A stretch of DNA of 45,674 nt from Acidobacteriota bacterium (GTDB lineage Bacteria > Acidobacteriota > Terriglobia > Bryobacterales > UBA6623). Location: contig JAQCLD010000029.1 in NCBI GenBank assembly GCA_027592785.1, forward strand, positions 1-45,674. Direction: 5' to 3'. Shown one piece after another: positions 15,878-25,119 of this stretch. The notes beneath the pieces are model-generated. The model ran no database searches and had not been told where the DNA came from. It worked only from the letters and a program-made list of their open reading frames with translations. Position 1 is the first letter of the stretch; each line of letters begins with the position of its first letter. The translations under genes and the position numbers were made by a program.

Positions 15878-17818
15878 ATGAATCGCCTCTTTCTTCCAGC
15901 CCTAGCAGCCTTCTGCGTCCTTGCGCCGCTGTCGGCGCAAACGACGGATCCCGCCCTGGACTACTCATTGAACAATGGTTCGTTTTGGAACATGGGCATC
16001 TACCAGCAGCGTTCCGTTGCCGAAGCGAACCTGGCCGACTCAGCGCGCCTGGATCAGCTGATTCGCGGCGGCTCCTTGTACTTGTCTCTGGCAGATGCGC
16101 TGGCCTTGGCGCTGGAGAATAATCTCGACATCGCCGTAGCCCGGTTCTCGCCCAAGGAAGCCGAGACAGACTTGCTGCGAGCCAAAGCGGGCGCTAACTT
16201 GAGCGGCGTACAAACGCAGATCTCGACCCTTTCTACGGCATCCTCAGCCAGCGGTGGGGGAGGGGGAGGCGGTTTTACGTCGGCGCCGAACGGACAGGCC
16301 ACAGGAGTCAACCAGGGCGCGAGCGCGCAGATCGATTCGGGAGGACAAGCAGGCAGCGCGGCGTCGTTCTTTGGCACTCAAACGATCAATCTCGACCCGC
16401 AACTCAGCGCGACCTTTGGCCTGTTTCACACCAGCATCCCGCAGATCACGAGTTCTGTAACGGGTACGAACACGTTGGTTTCGAACTCGGCGACATCGTC
16501 AGTGAACTTCCAACAGGGTTTCATTACGGGTACGACTCTTGGCGCACGGTACTCGACCTTTCGGCAAAAGAACAACAACATTCGCAACAACTTCAACCCA
16601 ACGTTGTCATCGGACTTGACCGTTTCGCTGACGCAGCGCCTGACGCAGGGATTCGGACGCGCCATCAACAACCGCAACATTCGGATTGCCAAAAATAACC
16701 AAACCGTCGAGGATCTGAACTTTCGCGATCAGGTCATCACGACGGTCTCTCGCGTCGAGCAGTTGTACTGGGATCTGGTGACTTTCCGCCGCATCGCGGA
16801 GGCCAGACGCTTGGACGTCGAGCTGGCGGGACGATTGCTGACACAGACTCGCAAGCAGGCCGAGTTGGGACTGCAGGCGCGCATCGAAGTTACGCGCAGC
16901 GAGGCGGAATCCACGACCTATCGACAGCAGATGGTCGAGGCGGAACGGGCGGTGCACGAACAAGAAGAAATCCTCAAGAATGCGCTGTCCAAGCACGGTC
17001 CGACGAGCAGCACACTGGCCGGCGTCTCCGTCGTTCCGGTCGACTCGATCGTCGTGCCCGCCCAAGAGGCGCTGGCGCCGGTGCAGGATCTCGTCGTGGA
17101 GGCCTTGCGCGAAAGGGTTTCCTTGGAGCGGTCGCGCATCAACCTCGAGAACTCCGACATCAATCTGCGGGGCATCAAGAATGCGCTCAAACCATCACTG
17201 GACCTAACCGCATTTGCCACGAACAACGCTCTGGCCGGCACCATCAACTCCGATGTGGTGCCGCTGCCGGGAGCCGAGACGCCGGATGAGTTTTTTATCG
17301 GCGGGCTGGGCACGGCTTGGGGTCAAATTGCGCGCCGCAATTTCCCCGACTACGGAATCCAGTTTCAGCTCAACATTCCCTTGAAGAACCGCCAAGCGCA
17401 AGCCGACATGACGCGCGAATCGTTGCGCCGCCGACGCTCCGACATCCAACTGAGGCAGCAAGAGAACGCAGTCAGGTTGGAGGTCGCTCGAGCCCTGGCG
17501 AACTTGACTCAGGCGCGAGAGACTTACGCAATTTCCGCTGAGGCGCGGGAGTTGCGGCAGCAGATGGTCGAGGCGGAAGAGAAGCGATTTGGGCTGGGCC
17601 AATCGACGATCTTCCAGATCATCCAAACTCAGCGCGATCTATCGGGCGCGCGCACGACGGAGATTAACTCGCTGAGTTCTTATGAGGCCGCGCGCAACGA
17701 GTTTGAGCGAGTGCTGGGCCGCACGCTTCAAGCGAACAACGTATCGATTGACGAGGCCTATACGGGGCAAGTGTCGAAAGCTCCCGATCCGATCCCTCCC
17801 GCCGCGGTTGTCCAGTGA
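15878..17818 (+). CDS. TolC-family outer-membrane channel protein
   Basis: The product is about 646 residues and belongs to the outer membrane efflux protein family, which forms trimeric exit ducts for efflux pumps or type I secretion. The signal peptide ends at LSAQ (residue 21). The first OEP half begins SLADALALALENNLDIAVAR, and helical barrel segments recur (RVEQLYWDLVTFRRIAEARR; NLTQARETYAISAEARELRQ). An unusual glycine-rich stretch lies near residues 115-125 (GGGGGGGF), encoded by a G-rich run at about 16253. ATG 15878 is preceded by GGGAGA with good spacing. No pump or adaptor gene is adjacent. The next gene overlaps by four bases. Confidence 0.9.
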   Translation: MNRLFLPALAAFCVLAPLSAQTTDPALDYSLNNGSFWNMGIYQQRSVAEANLADSARLDQLIRGGSLYLSLADALALALENNLDIAVARFSPKEAETDLLRAKAGANLSGVQTQISTLSTASSASGGGGGGGFTSAPNGQATGVNQGASAQIDSGGQAGSAASFFGTQTINLDPQLSATFGLFHTSIPQITSSVTGTNTLVSNSATSSVNFQQGFITGTTLGARYSTFRQKNNNIRNNFNPTLSSDLTVSLTQRLTQGFGRAINNRNIRIAKNNQTVEDLNFRDQVITTVSRVEQLYWDLVTFRRIAEARRLDVELAGRLLTQTRKQAELGLQARIEVTRSEAESTTYRQQMVEAERAVHEQEEILKNALSKHGPTSSTLAGVSVVPVDSIVVPAQEALAPVQDLVVEALRERVSLERSRINLENSDINLRGIKNALKPSLDLTAFATNNALAGTINSDVVPLPGAETPDEFFIGGLGTAWGQIARRNFPDYGIQFQLNIPLKNRQAQADMTRESLRRRRSDIQLRQQENAVRLEVARALANLTQARETYAISAEARELRQQMVEAEEKRFGLGQSTIFQIIQTQRDLSGARTTEINSLSSYEAARNEFERVLGRTLQANNVSIDEAYTGQVSKAPDPIPPAAVVQ

Positions 17819-18408
17819 ATTTTCTAGCGCACCTTTACTTGGCTGGCGAAAACGAAGACTACATCGTCGGCCAGGTGTTGGCGGACTTCCTGGAGCGCGG
17901 CTGGCAGCAACGCGTTTCGGACGGCGTCTTGCGGGGCATTCGGCTGCACCAACAGGCGGATCTATTCACCGACCAGCACGAGTGTTTTCGCCGTAGTCGA
18001 GCCCGCTTGCCTCAGCACCTGCGGCGTTATGCGGGGATCGTCGTCGATATTTTCTACGACCATCTGCTGGCGACGCATTGGGGGCGATTTCACGACGCTC
18101 CACTCGACCGGTTCGCCCAGAGCCGTTACCGGATACTGCAAGGGCGAACCGAGGAGATGACCGACCGCATGCGACTCGTTTTGCCGTCCATGGTCGAGCA
18201 CGACTGGCTGACTTCGTACAGAAAAGTCGAGGGGATGGAGCGGGCCTTGGCTGGCGTCAGCAGACGGCTGAAACGCGCCAATCCCATCGCCGAGGCGGGA
18301 GCCGCCCTCAGCAACGACCAGGAAGGGTTTGAGCGAGACTTTCTGGAATTCTTCCCAGATTTAGCCGCCCACATATCTCGTCTGGCTAAGTCTACGCCCG
18401 CGGCCTGA
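17815..18408 (+). CDS. acpH: Acyl carrier protein phosphodiesterase-like protein (AcpH/DUF479)
   Basis: The 197-residue product starts MNFLAHLYLAGENEDYIVGQ, the hallmark of the AcpH family. The family is reported to remove 4'-phosphopantetheine from holo-ACP. Further family blocks are GIRLHQQADLFTDQH, IVVDIFYDHLLATHW, and a C-terminal FLEFFPDLAAHI. The GTG start sits inside the stop of the TolC-like gene (GTGA overlap), implying coupling. The link to the channel is probably not functional. Family assignment is strong. The exact reaction in this organism is inferred. Confidence 0.85.
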   Translation: MNFLAHLYLAGENEDYIVGQVLADFLERGWQQRVSDGVLRGIRLHQQADLFTDQHECFRRSRARLPQHLRRYAGIVVDIFYDHLLATHWGRFHDAPLDRFAQSRYRILQGRTEEMTDRMRLVLPSMVEHDWLTSYRKVEGMERALAGVSRRLKRANPIAEAGAALSNDQEGFERDFLEFFPDLAAHISRLAKSTPAA

Positions 18409-18465
18409 CCTACCGAAAGCCCGACCAGTTCGTCTAATCCGCTAGGCGGTCTTCGAGACATGGTT

Positions 18466-18494
18466 TTGACGAAACGTCATCGCCGGTCGATACA
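18466..18494 (+). promoter_or_regulatory. Candidate sigma-70-like promoter of the HtrA gene
   Basis: TTGACG (18466-18471) and GATACA (18489-18494) are separated by 17 bases and lie about 50 bases before the protease start. The -35 matches in five of six positions and the -10 is weaker. No clear extracytoplasmic-stress promoter was recognised. Confidence 0.35.
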
Positions 18495-18544
18495 TCCTAT
18501 GTTCTAGATGGGTTGAGATTTAGGTCGATTGAGAGGCAAGAAAA

Positions 18545-20029
18545 ATGATGTCCGAAGTGAAGAAAACCGTTTTTGGCCGAGTGTTCTTGTCGGTGCTGCT
18601 GATCCTAACGGTGATGATCGGCGTTGGCGCGTTTGTGTCTGTGGAGAATAGTCACGCGTCAGCGATTCCCGACCTGCCGCCGGCTGAACGGGACGCCGGC
18701 GCAAGCGCTCTGCCGGCTAGCGGTACGTTCGCTCCACTGGTGAAGCAAGCGGCTCCGGCCGTTGTGAGCGTACAGGTCGAGAAGGAAGTGCCCGCTCCCG
18801 AGGGAGTGCGGGGATTTCCTGGTTTCCCGGGGTTTCCTGGGTTTCCTGATTCGCGTGACGAGGACAGCCAGCCCGAGAAGCGGCGTGGCGCCGGCTCCGG
18901 CGTCATCGTCAGCTCTGATGGTTATATCGTGACCAATCATCACGTGATCGACGGCGCCGACAAAGTCAAAGTGCTGATGTCCGACGACCGGACTTTTGAA
19001 GCTAAGGTGGTCGGCACCGATGAGAAGACCGACATCGCCGTCATCAAGGTCGACGCGACGAACCTTCCGGTGATGAAATTCGGCAACTCTAGTTCCGTGG
19101 AAGTCGGCGACATCGTGTTGGCCATCGGCAACCCATTCGGTCTGGGCCAGACCGTCACTATGGGCATCGTGGGCGCTACCAGCCGGGAGTTCGGCATCAT
19201 GGCCCAGCAGCGCGGCTATGAAGACTTCATTCAGACCGATGCAGCGATCAATCCGGGCAACTCCGGCGGCGCTCTGGTTAACACCCGCGGCGAACTAATC
19301 GGCTTTAACAGCGCGATCATCTCTCGCAGCGGCGGCAACGACGGCGTCGGCTTCGCCATACCCGTCAATTTGGCCCACAACATCATGAAGCAGTTGGTGG
19401 ATGACGGCCGTGTGTCGCGCGGCTACATGGGCGTCGGTATCCAAGACGTTACCCCTGAGATCAGCAAGACGCTGAAGGTTCCCGATGCGCACGGCGCAGT
19501 GATTGCCAGCGTCGAGAAAGGCTCTCCTGCCGACAACGCGGGTCTCAAGCCCTATGACGTGGTTCGCTCCCTCAACGGCAAGGCGATTCGCGATCGACGT
19601 CAGCTTAGCCTTGAGGTGGCTTCGACGCCGCCAGGCCAAGAGATGCAGGTGGCCATCCTGCGCGATGGTCAGCCCAAGACGTTGAGCCTTACCCTCACGG
19701 AGTTCCCTGAGGAAGACGGCCAGCCGGCTCACGACGCCCCCGGAGCCGACGCCGGAGCCCTGAGCGGAGTCACGGTGGATAACTTGACCCCCGAAGTGGC
19801 CAGGCAGCTCAACTTCCAAGGTTCGGGCGTCGTCGTTACCCAGGTCGCGCCGAATAGCGCGGCGGCGGAAGCCGGCTTACGGCGCGGCGACGTGATCCAA
19901 GAAGTCAATCGTCAAGAGGTGACCAACCTCACTGGGTTCCGCGAAGCGCTTAAGGCCGCCGACGACGGCTCCGTACTGCTGCTTGTGACCAGCCAGGGCG
20001 GTTCGCGCTTCGTCGTCATCGAAGGCTAA
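18545..20029 (+). CDS. Periplasmic HtrA/DegP-type serine protease with two PDZ domains
   Basis: This 494-residue trypsin-like quality-control protease has one N-terminal membrane or signal helix at 10-32 (FGRVFLSVLLILTVMIGVGA). The catalytic triad is His133 (TNHHVIDG), Asp163 (KTDIAVIK) and Ser240 (NPGNSGGAL). PDZ1 lies at about 285-375 (GYMGVGIQDVTPEI) and PDZ2 at about 395-490 (LRRGDVIQEVNRQEV). Between the membrane helix and the protease core is a short Gly-Phe-Pro repeat (residues 90-101) in the usual regulatory-loop position. Two adjacent ATGs (18545, 18548) are possible starts. It is monocistronic, with a strong terminator after it. DegP, DegQ and DegS cannot be separated by sequence alone, though two PDZ domains exclude DegS. 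Confidence 0.95.
   Translation: MMSEVKKTVFGRVFLSVLLILTVMIGVGAFVSVENSHASAIPDLPPAERDAGASALPASGTFAPLVKQAAPAVVSVQVEKEVPAPEGVRGFPGFPGFPGFPDSRDEDSQPEKRRGAGSGVIVSSDGYIVTNHHVIDGADKVKVLMSDDRTFEAKVVGTDEKTDIAVIKVDATNLPVMKFGNSSSVEVGDIVLAIGNPFGLGQTVTMGIVGATSREFGIMAQQRGYEDFIQTDAAINPGNSGGALVNTRGELIGFNSAIISRSGGNDGVGFAIPVNLAHNIMKQLVDDGRVSRGYMGVGIQDVTPEISKTLKVPDAHGAVIASVEKGSPADNAGLKPYDVVRSLNGKAIRDRRQLSLEVASTPPGQEMQVAILRDGQPKTLSLTLTEFPEEDGQPAHDAPGADAGALSGVTVDNLTPEVARQLNFQGSGVVVTQVAPNSAAAEAGLRRGDVIQEVNRQEVTNLTGFREALKAADDGSVLLLVTSQGGSRFVVIEG
18812..18847 (+). repeat. Four 9-base tandem repeats in the HtrA gene
   Basis: Four in-frame copies of a 9-base unit (GGNTTYCCN type) encode Gly-Phe-Pro four times. Copies differ mainly at third positions, so slippage is less likely than in a perfect repeat, but copy number could vary between strains without breaking the frame. 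Confidence 0.85.
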
Positions 20030-20055
20030 ACAACTAGTCAATCCCCTGACCGGAC

Positions 20056-20088
20056 ACGCCGGGAGCCGCAACGCTCCCGGCGTTCTTT
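20056..20088 (+). terminator. Intrinsic terminator of the HtrA gene
   Basis: A perfect 11-pair stem (20056-20066 with 20073-20083; ACGCCGGGAGC/GCTCCCGGCGT) closes the six-base loop CGCAAC and is followed by TCTTT. It lies 26 bases after the protease stop. Confidence 0.8.
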
Positions 20089-20184
20089 GGCGTTCTCGAA
20101 AACAATTCTTGCGATTACCGTTGCAAACCACCGGTCCTATTCCCCTAAACTATGAGTCCCGGCGGCTATCCGCGGGTGTAGACC

Positions 20185-20514
20185 GTGAGCGACCCAGCCG
20201 ATCAGAGAAAAACTCCCCGGTCCAAGCAACATGGACCTCAAAAGCTAGAGATCACCTACGTGGATCCCACCGCCGGTGCGAAGACCTGCGGTGCATCGCT
20301 GTGGGATTTCAGTGAAGGCGGACTCGGTATGGACGCCCCGCGCCATTTCGAACCGGGTCAGGAGATTCGCATCCAAGCCCGATTGAGCGGTTCCGTCTTC
20401 TCCATGCACTTGGATGCACGCGCCCGTGTTGCCTACTGCCGTCGTTCCGAATCCCGTACCTATCGAGTCGGCGTGGCGTTCCTCGAACACTCCTTGCGGC
20501 GGGTCGATTCTTAG
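20185..20514 (+). CDS. PilZ-domain protein, probable cyclic-di-GMP binder
   Basis: This 109-residue single-domain protein has both canonical PilZ ligand motifs: RxxxR near the N-terminus (RKTPR, residues 8-12) and (D/N)xSxxG (DFSEGGLG, about 42-49). The later strands DARARVAYCRR and YRVGVAFLEH complete the barrel. It probably senses cyclic-di-GMP and relays it to a partner. The start is GTG at 20185 with little ribosome-binding signal. It lies alone between the HtrA terminator and alanine racemase, so the pathway it serves is unknown. Confidence 0.83.
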   Translation: MSDPADQRKTPRSKQHGPQKLEITYVDPTAGAKTCGASLWDFSEGGLGMDAPRHFEPGQEIRIQARLSGSVFSMHLDARARVAYCRRSESRTYRVGVAFLEHSLRRVDS

Positions 20515-20573
20515 GCCTTCTACGCTGCATGGGCGGCATTCGAACGCTGTGCTAGAGTCGTGAGCAGTTCCTG

Positions 20574-21671
20574 ATGCGCAACTATGTTCGGGTTGATTTA
20601 GGCCGCATCGCCGCCAACTATCGCGCAATCCAGGCAGCCTGTCCCGAACGCTCCGAAGTTCTCGCCGTCGTCAAGGACGACGCCTATGGCCATGGCGCCA
20701 TCCCCGTAGCCCATGCATTAGCGGCCCAAGGTTGTCGGCGCTTCGCCGTCGCCTCACTGGAGGAGGCTGCTGCCCTTCGGGAAGCTGGGATCTGCGGGGA
20801 GATTGTTGCGTTGGGCGGATTCTTCGCTGGCCAAGAGCGAGAAGCGGCGGAGCTGGAAATTACGCCCGCCATCCATACGGCCGAGGCCCTTGAGCGCTGG
20901 TCGAAGCAGGGCGTCGAACTCGGGCGTAAGCTTCCTTGCCACCTCAAGTTCGATACCGGGATGACTCGCTTGGGGTTACCCGCGGACGCTGCCGCAACGC
21001 TGGAGTTGCTGGCCCAGAATACGGGCCTTGAAGTGCGCGGCATTGCGACCCATTTGGCTTCCTCCGAGGATTTCCATGGAGCCCACTCCAGCGAGCAACT
21101 CCAGCGTTTTTTCGATCTACGCGATAGCCTGGCGGCCAGCGGGCTGCAGCCGCCCTTCGTGCACTATGGAAACAGCGCGGCGGTAGCTTACGGAGACCTT
21201 TCGCAGGGCAACTTGGTGCGCTGCGGGCTAGCGCTATACGGCTACGTGAACCCGGCGCCGGGGGGTGAGCCTTCGCGGCTCGACCTGCAGCCAGCCTTGG
21301 AGTGGAGGTGCAACATCCTCGCGGTCCGGGAAGTTCCTGCCGGGGCCAGGCTGGGCTACGGCGGAGGGTTTGTGGCGCCAACCACGATGCGCATCGCCGC
21401 CCTCTCGGTCGGCTACGGCGACGGGTATTCCAGGGCCCTCTCCGACAAGGGAATGGTCGTCGTCCAAGGACGCAAACGACCCGTCGTCGGCAAGGTCAGC
21501 ATGGATATCACCCTCATTGACGCCACCTCCAACCCAGCTGTTTCGTCGGCGGACGAGGCCATTCTGATAGGCGACGGCGTAACCGCGGCGGAGCTGGCGC
21601 TGCTCTGTGACACGATTCCTTACGAGATCCTTTCGAGGATTTCGCCGCGAGCCGAAAGACGCTACGCTTGA
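20574..21671 (+). CDS. alr: Alanine racemase
   Basis: This PLP-dependent enzyme makes D-alanine for peptidoglycan. At 365 residues it has normal length. The N-terminal block MRNYVRVDLGRIAANYRAI is typical, and the PLP lysine is Lys34 in AVVKDDAYGHG (usually KANAYGHG, so the two residues after the lysine differ). Also seen are KFDTGMTRLG, HYGNSAA, the catalytic tyrosine Tyr262 in ARLGYGGGF, and KVSMDITLID. It is followed 49 bases later by the RNase D gene on the same strand. The start is ATG at 20574. Confidence 0.94.
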   Translation: MRNYVRVDLGRIAANYRAIQAACPERSEVLAVVKDDAYGHGAIPVAHALAAQGCRRFAVASLEEAAALREAGICGEIVALGGFFAGQEREAAELEITPAIHTAEALERWSKQGVELGRKLPCHLKFDTGMTRLGLPADAAATLELLAQNTGLEVRGIATHLASSEDFHGAHSSEQLQRFFDLRDSLAASGLQPPFVHYGNSAAVAYGDLSQGNLVRCGLALYGYVNPAPGGEPSRLDLQPALEWRCNILAVREVPAGARLGYGGGFVAPTTMRIAALSVGYGDGYSRALSDKGMVVVQGRKRPVVGKVSMDITLIDATSNPAVSSADEAILIGDGVTAAELALLCDTIPYEILSRISPRAERRYA

Positions 21672-21720
21672 TCTGCCGAGCAACCAGCGCTCCCTTTCTG
21701 TTAGGCTCAACCCTTCACCC

Positions 21721-22962
21721 ATGCCACAACGTGAGCGCCCGCGCCGGCGTCGAACCCGAAACTCAAGCGTCCGCGCCCATCGTCCTGGACCAACTGAAAT
21801 CATCGTTGACGCGGCTCGCATCGCGGAGATCGCCGGGCATCTCGCGCAGCAGCCCTTGCTCGCCTTCGATACCGAATTTCTGCGGGAGAAAACCTATTTT
21901 CCGCAACTCGGTTTACTCCAAATAGCCGACGCTGAGGATACCTGGCTGGTCGACCCGCTCGCGGTTTCTAAGGAAGACCTTCAGCCTCTGCTGGATGTTT
22001 TAACCAGCCCAGATGTTCTCAAGGTCGCCCACTCCGCCGAACAGGACCAAGAGTGCTTGGCGAATCTTTATGGAATTGTCGCGGCTCCCTTGTTCGATAC
22101 CTCGATCGGGGCGGCATTAACCGGTCGAGGCGAACAAATCGGCCTGGCGCCGCTGTTGCGCAAGACCCTCAAAGTGGATTTGCCCAAGGGGCACACGCGC
22201 ACAAACTGGCTGCAACGTCCTCTGCCGGAAGCGATGGCAGAATACGCAGCTGCCGACGTCATTTACCTTGTCGAGTTGGCGGAGCTGCTGATCGAGGACC
22301 TCGACAGTCGGGGGCGCACGAAATGGGCGCTTGAGTTGGCGGCGGAGCTGGGTGATTCAGCGCGCTTCAACGGAAACGGAGCTTCTCCGGCGGCGAAGAT
22401 TGCCAGCTCGACGCGGCTGTCGCCCAGGGAATACGCCATCCTTGTGGAACTGGCGGAATGGCGTGAGCAACGCGTACGCAAGGCCGACATCCCGCGACGC
22501 TGGCTGGCTGAAGACGCGGCGCTCGTCCAGCTGGCTAGGGCCCGCCCGGCCACGCCGGAGGACTTGGCCCAGTTCCGCGGACTGGGACAAAGAGTCCGGG
22601 ACTACGGTGCTGAGAAGATCATCGCCGCGATTCAGCGCGGACTCGAAAAACCCGAAGAAGAGTTGGTCGATCCGCCACGCAAGGCCGAGCCGACCCAGGC
22701 GGAAGGGGCCGCGGCGGCAGTGCTCAAATGTCTGCTCAACCTGCTGGCGCAAGAGAATGATGTTCCGTTGCGCTATCTGATGCCAGGCGACACGCCGCTG
22801 CTGTTGTTGCGCGGCGACTTCCAATCAGCGGAAGAACTCAGAGACTCGGGCTTACTGGGAGCAGGAGCTTGGGAGATGTTCGGGCCCCAGGTCTTAGGGA
22901 TACTACAGGGCAGCCGCGCGGTCCGCATCCAGGGCGGCCAGGCGATACTGTTTACCCCCTGA
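21721..22962 (+). CDS. rnd: Ribonuclease D
   Basis: This is a 3'-5' exoribonuclease of the DEDD-y class, involved in tRNA and stable RNA trimming. It shows Exo I FDTEFLREKTYFPQLGLLQ, Exo II KVAHSAEQDQECLANLYG, and Exo III YAAADVIYLVELAELL. An HRDC domain follows (LSPREYAILVELAEWREQRV, then ATPEDLAQFRGLGQRVRDYG). The C-terminal 90 residues form a second helical region. I choose ATG 21721, which gives about 413 residues. A longer reading from 21607 would overlap alr by 65 bases and has a low-complexity N-terminus. The stop overlaps the convergent zinc-ribbon/PspC gene by 11 bases. Confidence 0.9.
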   Translation: MPQRERPRRRRTRNSSVRAHRPGPTEIIVDAARIAEIAGHLAQQPLLAFDTEFLREKTYFPQLGLLQIADAEDTWLVDPLAVSKEDLQPLLDVLTSPDVLKVAHSAEQDQECLANLYGIVAAPLFDTSIGAALTGRGEQIGLAPLLRKTLKVDLPKGHTRTNWLQRPLPEAMAEYAAADVIYLVELAELLIEDLDSRGRTKWALELAAELGDSARFNGNGASPAAKIASSTRLSPREYAILVELAEWREQRVRKADIPRRWLAEDAALVQLARARPATPEDLAQFRGLGQRVRDYGAEKIIAAIQRGLEKPEEELVDPPRKAEPTQAEGAAAAVLKCLLNLLAQENDVPLRYLMPGDTPLLLLRGDFQSAEELRDSGLLGAGAWEMFGPQVLGILQGSRAVRIQGGQAILFTP

Positions 22963-23299
22963 GTGACTTCGTCTCGACGACCTCGCGCGGGGCCTGGGAC
23001 GACTTCGCCTTCTTCGTCTCTTTGGGCATGACCGCCCAGCAAACACCGTAGGCGAATAGCCCGGGGAAGGGAGGCAGCACAGACGCGCCGGCCCACAGAG
23101 CCCTGACGACCTTGGGATCCTGGCGCAGGTACCGAGCGACTCCGCCGCAGACTCCGGCCACTCTTTGATCGCCCCGAGAGCGGCGCAGCTTCTGCTTTAC
23201 CAAGACCTTGGCGTCTTTGCCCGCGGGTGTTTCCACGCCGCAACGGCGGCAGAAAAGGTCCTCGGCCTCGATCGGGAATCTGCACTTCTTACAGAACAT
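22952..23299 (-). CDS. Zinc-ribbon plus PspC-domain membrane protein
   Basis: The 115-residue protein begins with a rubredoxin-like zinc ribbon (MFCKKCRFPIEAEDLFCRRC, two CxxC pairs). The PspC domain comprises RVAGVCGGVARYLRQDPKVV and one or two hydrophobic segments (LWAGASVLPPFPGLFAYGVC). PspC proteins sense or respond to inner-membrane stress in the phage-shock system; here there is no pspA nearby. Its start (23299) is isolated. It converges with rnd and ends in that gene's last bases. Function is inferred from domain only. Confidence 0.83.
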   Translation of the reverse strand: MFCKKCRFPIEAEDLFCRRCGVETPAGKDAKVLVKQKLRRSRGDQRVAGVCGGVARYLRQDPKVVRALWAGASVLPPFPGLFAYGVCWAVMPKETKKAKSSQAPREVVETKSLRG

Positions 23300-23349
23300 G
23301 GCAGCCGTTCTGAGACTATCGCAGAGCTAGGCGGGACGCAAGGGGACAT

Positions 23350-24114
23350 CTAGCCGGCGGCAACCGTTTTCCACGGAATCAGACGCTTCTCCAGCCAGCG
23401 CAATGAGACATGGAAGAAAGCGCCCAGCAGTCCGGCGATTGCCACCCCAACAAATAGCTTCTCGACGGCGAAGCTTTGCCACGACAGCCAGATCAGTCCG
23501 CTGAGCCCCTGATTCGAACTGACCATCTCCACCGATATCGCGACAACCATAGCGCGCCCCACGGCCAGCCGTAAACCAGTGAAGAGCGTCGGCAGCGCCG
23601 CAGGGATATAAACCTTCCTGACGAGCATGGACGGGGTGGCCCCATAGACCGCGGCAACCTCGGGATACGTCCGGCCGACCGCGTCGACCGCGTCCTGGCC
23701 ATGGAACGCCAGCACGATGAAACAAGCGATTGCCGTGATGAGGATGCGCGGCACGTCGTTGACGCCGAACAGCAGCAGCAGCAGCGGAAACAGGCTGAGC
23801 TTCGGCGTGGAATACAGCGCGGCAATGACGGTCTCCAGCGATCGGCGGACCGCGGCGTAGCGTCCCATCGCTACGCCGCACGCCAGCCCCGCCGAGCATC
23901 CCAGCACGTAGCCGATCAGGATATTCTGCAGCGTCGACTGGAGCGCGACATAGAGCTCTCCGTTTACTGCCATCTCGGCCCCTATCCTCACGATTTCCGT
24001 TGGACGAGGGAAGAACAGAGAGTTGAGCACGCCGTATGTTGCCAAAACCTGCCAAACAGCCAACGCGGTCAGCGGAACCCAAAGAGCCCAGGCGACTTGG
24101 CGAAGACTGTTCAT
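23350..24114 (-). CDS. ABC transporter permease, NitT/TauT (SsuC/TauC) type
   Basis: This 254-residue inner-membrane protein has about six helices and a clear EAA-type coupling loop (GATPSMLVRKVYIPAALPTL, then FTGLRLAVGRAMVVAISVEM). It belongs to the nitrate/sulfonate/taurine importer family. It is the last gene of a minus-strand operon and starts three bases after the stop of the substrate-binding protein gene. The matching ATPase lies two genes upstream. The substrate is unknown. The sulfatase in the operon favours an organosulfate-derived compound, which is inference. Confidence 0.9.
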   Translation of the reverse strand: MNSLRQVAWALWVPLTALAVWQVLATYGVLNSLFFPRPTEIVRIGAEMAVNGELYVALQSTLQNILIGYVLGCSAGLACGVAMGRYAAVRRSLETVIAALYSTPKLSLFPLLLLLFGVNDVPRILITAIACFIVLAFHGQDAVDAVGRTYPEVAAVYGATPSMLVRKVYIPAALPTLFTGLRLAVGRAMVVAISVEMVSSNQGLSGLIWLSWQSFAVEKLFVGVAIAGLLGAFFHVSLRWLEKRLIPWKTVAAG

Positions 24115-24117
24115 CTT

Positions 24118-25119
24118 CTAGGCGACCGCTTCCAACCGCCGAGCGGCTTCGTCGATGAACCTCGTCTCAAAGGGCTCAATGTCGCTCGTGTCCGAGTCGC
24201 AGTAGCCCTTCTTGATGCCCCAGGCGACGAATCGTTCAAAGCTGTCCCGATTCAAGCGCCCCGTCGGCTCTAGCGTCTGGCGGCATCCCTGGCGTATCGA
24301 TTGCGGGTCCAGGTTGTGCTTCGCGGCGAACGCCTCGACGAACTGAGCAGTTGCGCCCTGTAGGTAGTCTCGCGCGCCCTTCAAGTAGGCCAGTAAGAAC
24401 GAGACGCCCATCTCCTGATCGCCTTCCAGCATCTTCTGGCCGAAAACAGCGAACGAGAACTGGAAGCCGGGTAGTACGTCCGCCAGCGACGGCCCCCGGA
24501 CTACTAGGGTTCCGAAGGCGCCGCCCAGGTCATATTGCGACTGCGACGCCACCATGGCATGTATATGGCCTTCCACTAACGCGGCTGCGGCGTCGGCCTC
24601 CCGCAGGTAGCTGACCTGCATGTCGGCGGTCGTGAGTCCGACACTATCGAGCATCGTGTCAACCGCAAATTCCCCGATATTGCCTTGGCGCGCCACCGAA
24701 AATCGTTTACCGGCCAACTGGCGCAGGTCCCGCAGCCCGTCGGGGAAGGTGTCCGCTCGGCCGTAAAGCACCATGCGGCTATTGCACTCTTGGGTAGCGA
24801 TCTCGCGGCCCGCAGCGTAGCGCATCTGGGCTCCGCGACTAATCAAGTTGATCATCGAGGGATGGAATGCTCAGAACGAAACGTCCACTTCGCCCCCGGC
24901 CAGCAGCGCTGTCGTCGTCGTCGAGCTGGGGTGCTCTTGGAATTCCACATCAAGCCCAGCCGACTCAAAGTAGCCCGCCTCTTGTGCGACGTAAATTGGG
25001 AAGGTGGTCACGTAGGGTGGGGTCGCCGCGATGATATGCGGCCTCCCGGACTGCGAAACAGTACTCCCGCATCCTGCCAGCACGCCGAGGCCGCCCAGGA
25101 AGAAAAATCTACGATTCAT
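24118..25119 (-). pseudogene. ABC substrate-binding lipoprotein (NitT/TauT type), interrupted by an in-frame TGA
   Basis: Read through, this is a 333-residue periplasmic binding protein. The N-terminal lipobox is LAGC (FFLGGLGVLAGCGS), then PHIIAATPPYVTTFPIYVAQ and EAGYFESAGLDVEFQEHPSS, a typical NMT1/THI5-like start. A TGA at 24873-24871 (codon 83, after EVDVSF) stops it. The sequence then continues in the same frame, AFHPSMINLISRGAQMRYAA, through to the end (EPFETRFIDEAARRLEAVA). No frameshift is present, so this is a single nonsense change. Possible parent codons are GGA, CGA, AGA or TGG. It overlaps the PaaK-like gene by 11 bases and is coupled to the permease. It may be inactive, read through, or a base error. 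Confidence 0.85.

Noticed and set aside
24871..24873. TGA as a selenocysteine codon
   Set aside because: No evident stem-loop follows the codon, and binding proteins of this family have no catalytic Cys/Sec at this position. No selenocysteine machinery is in the window.
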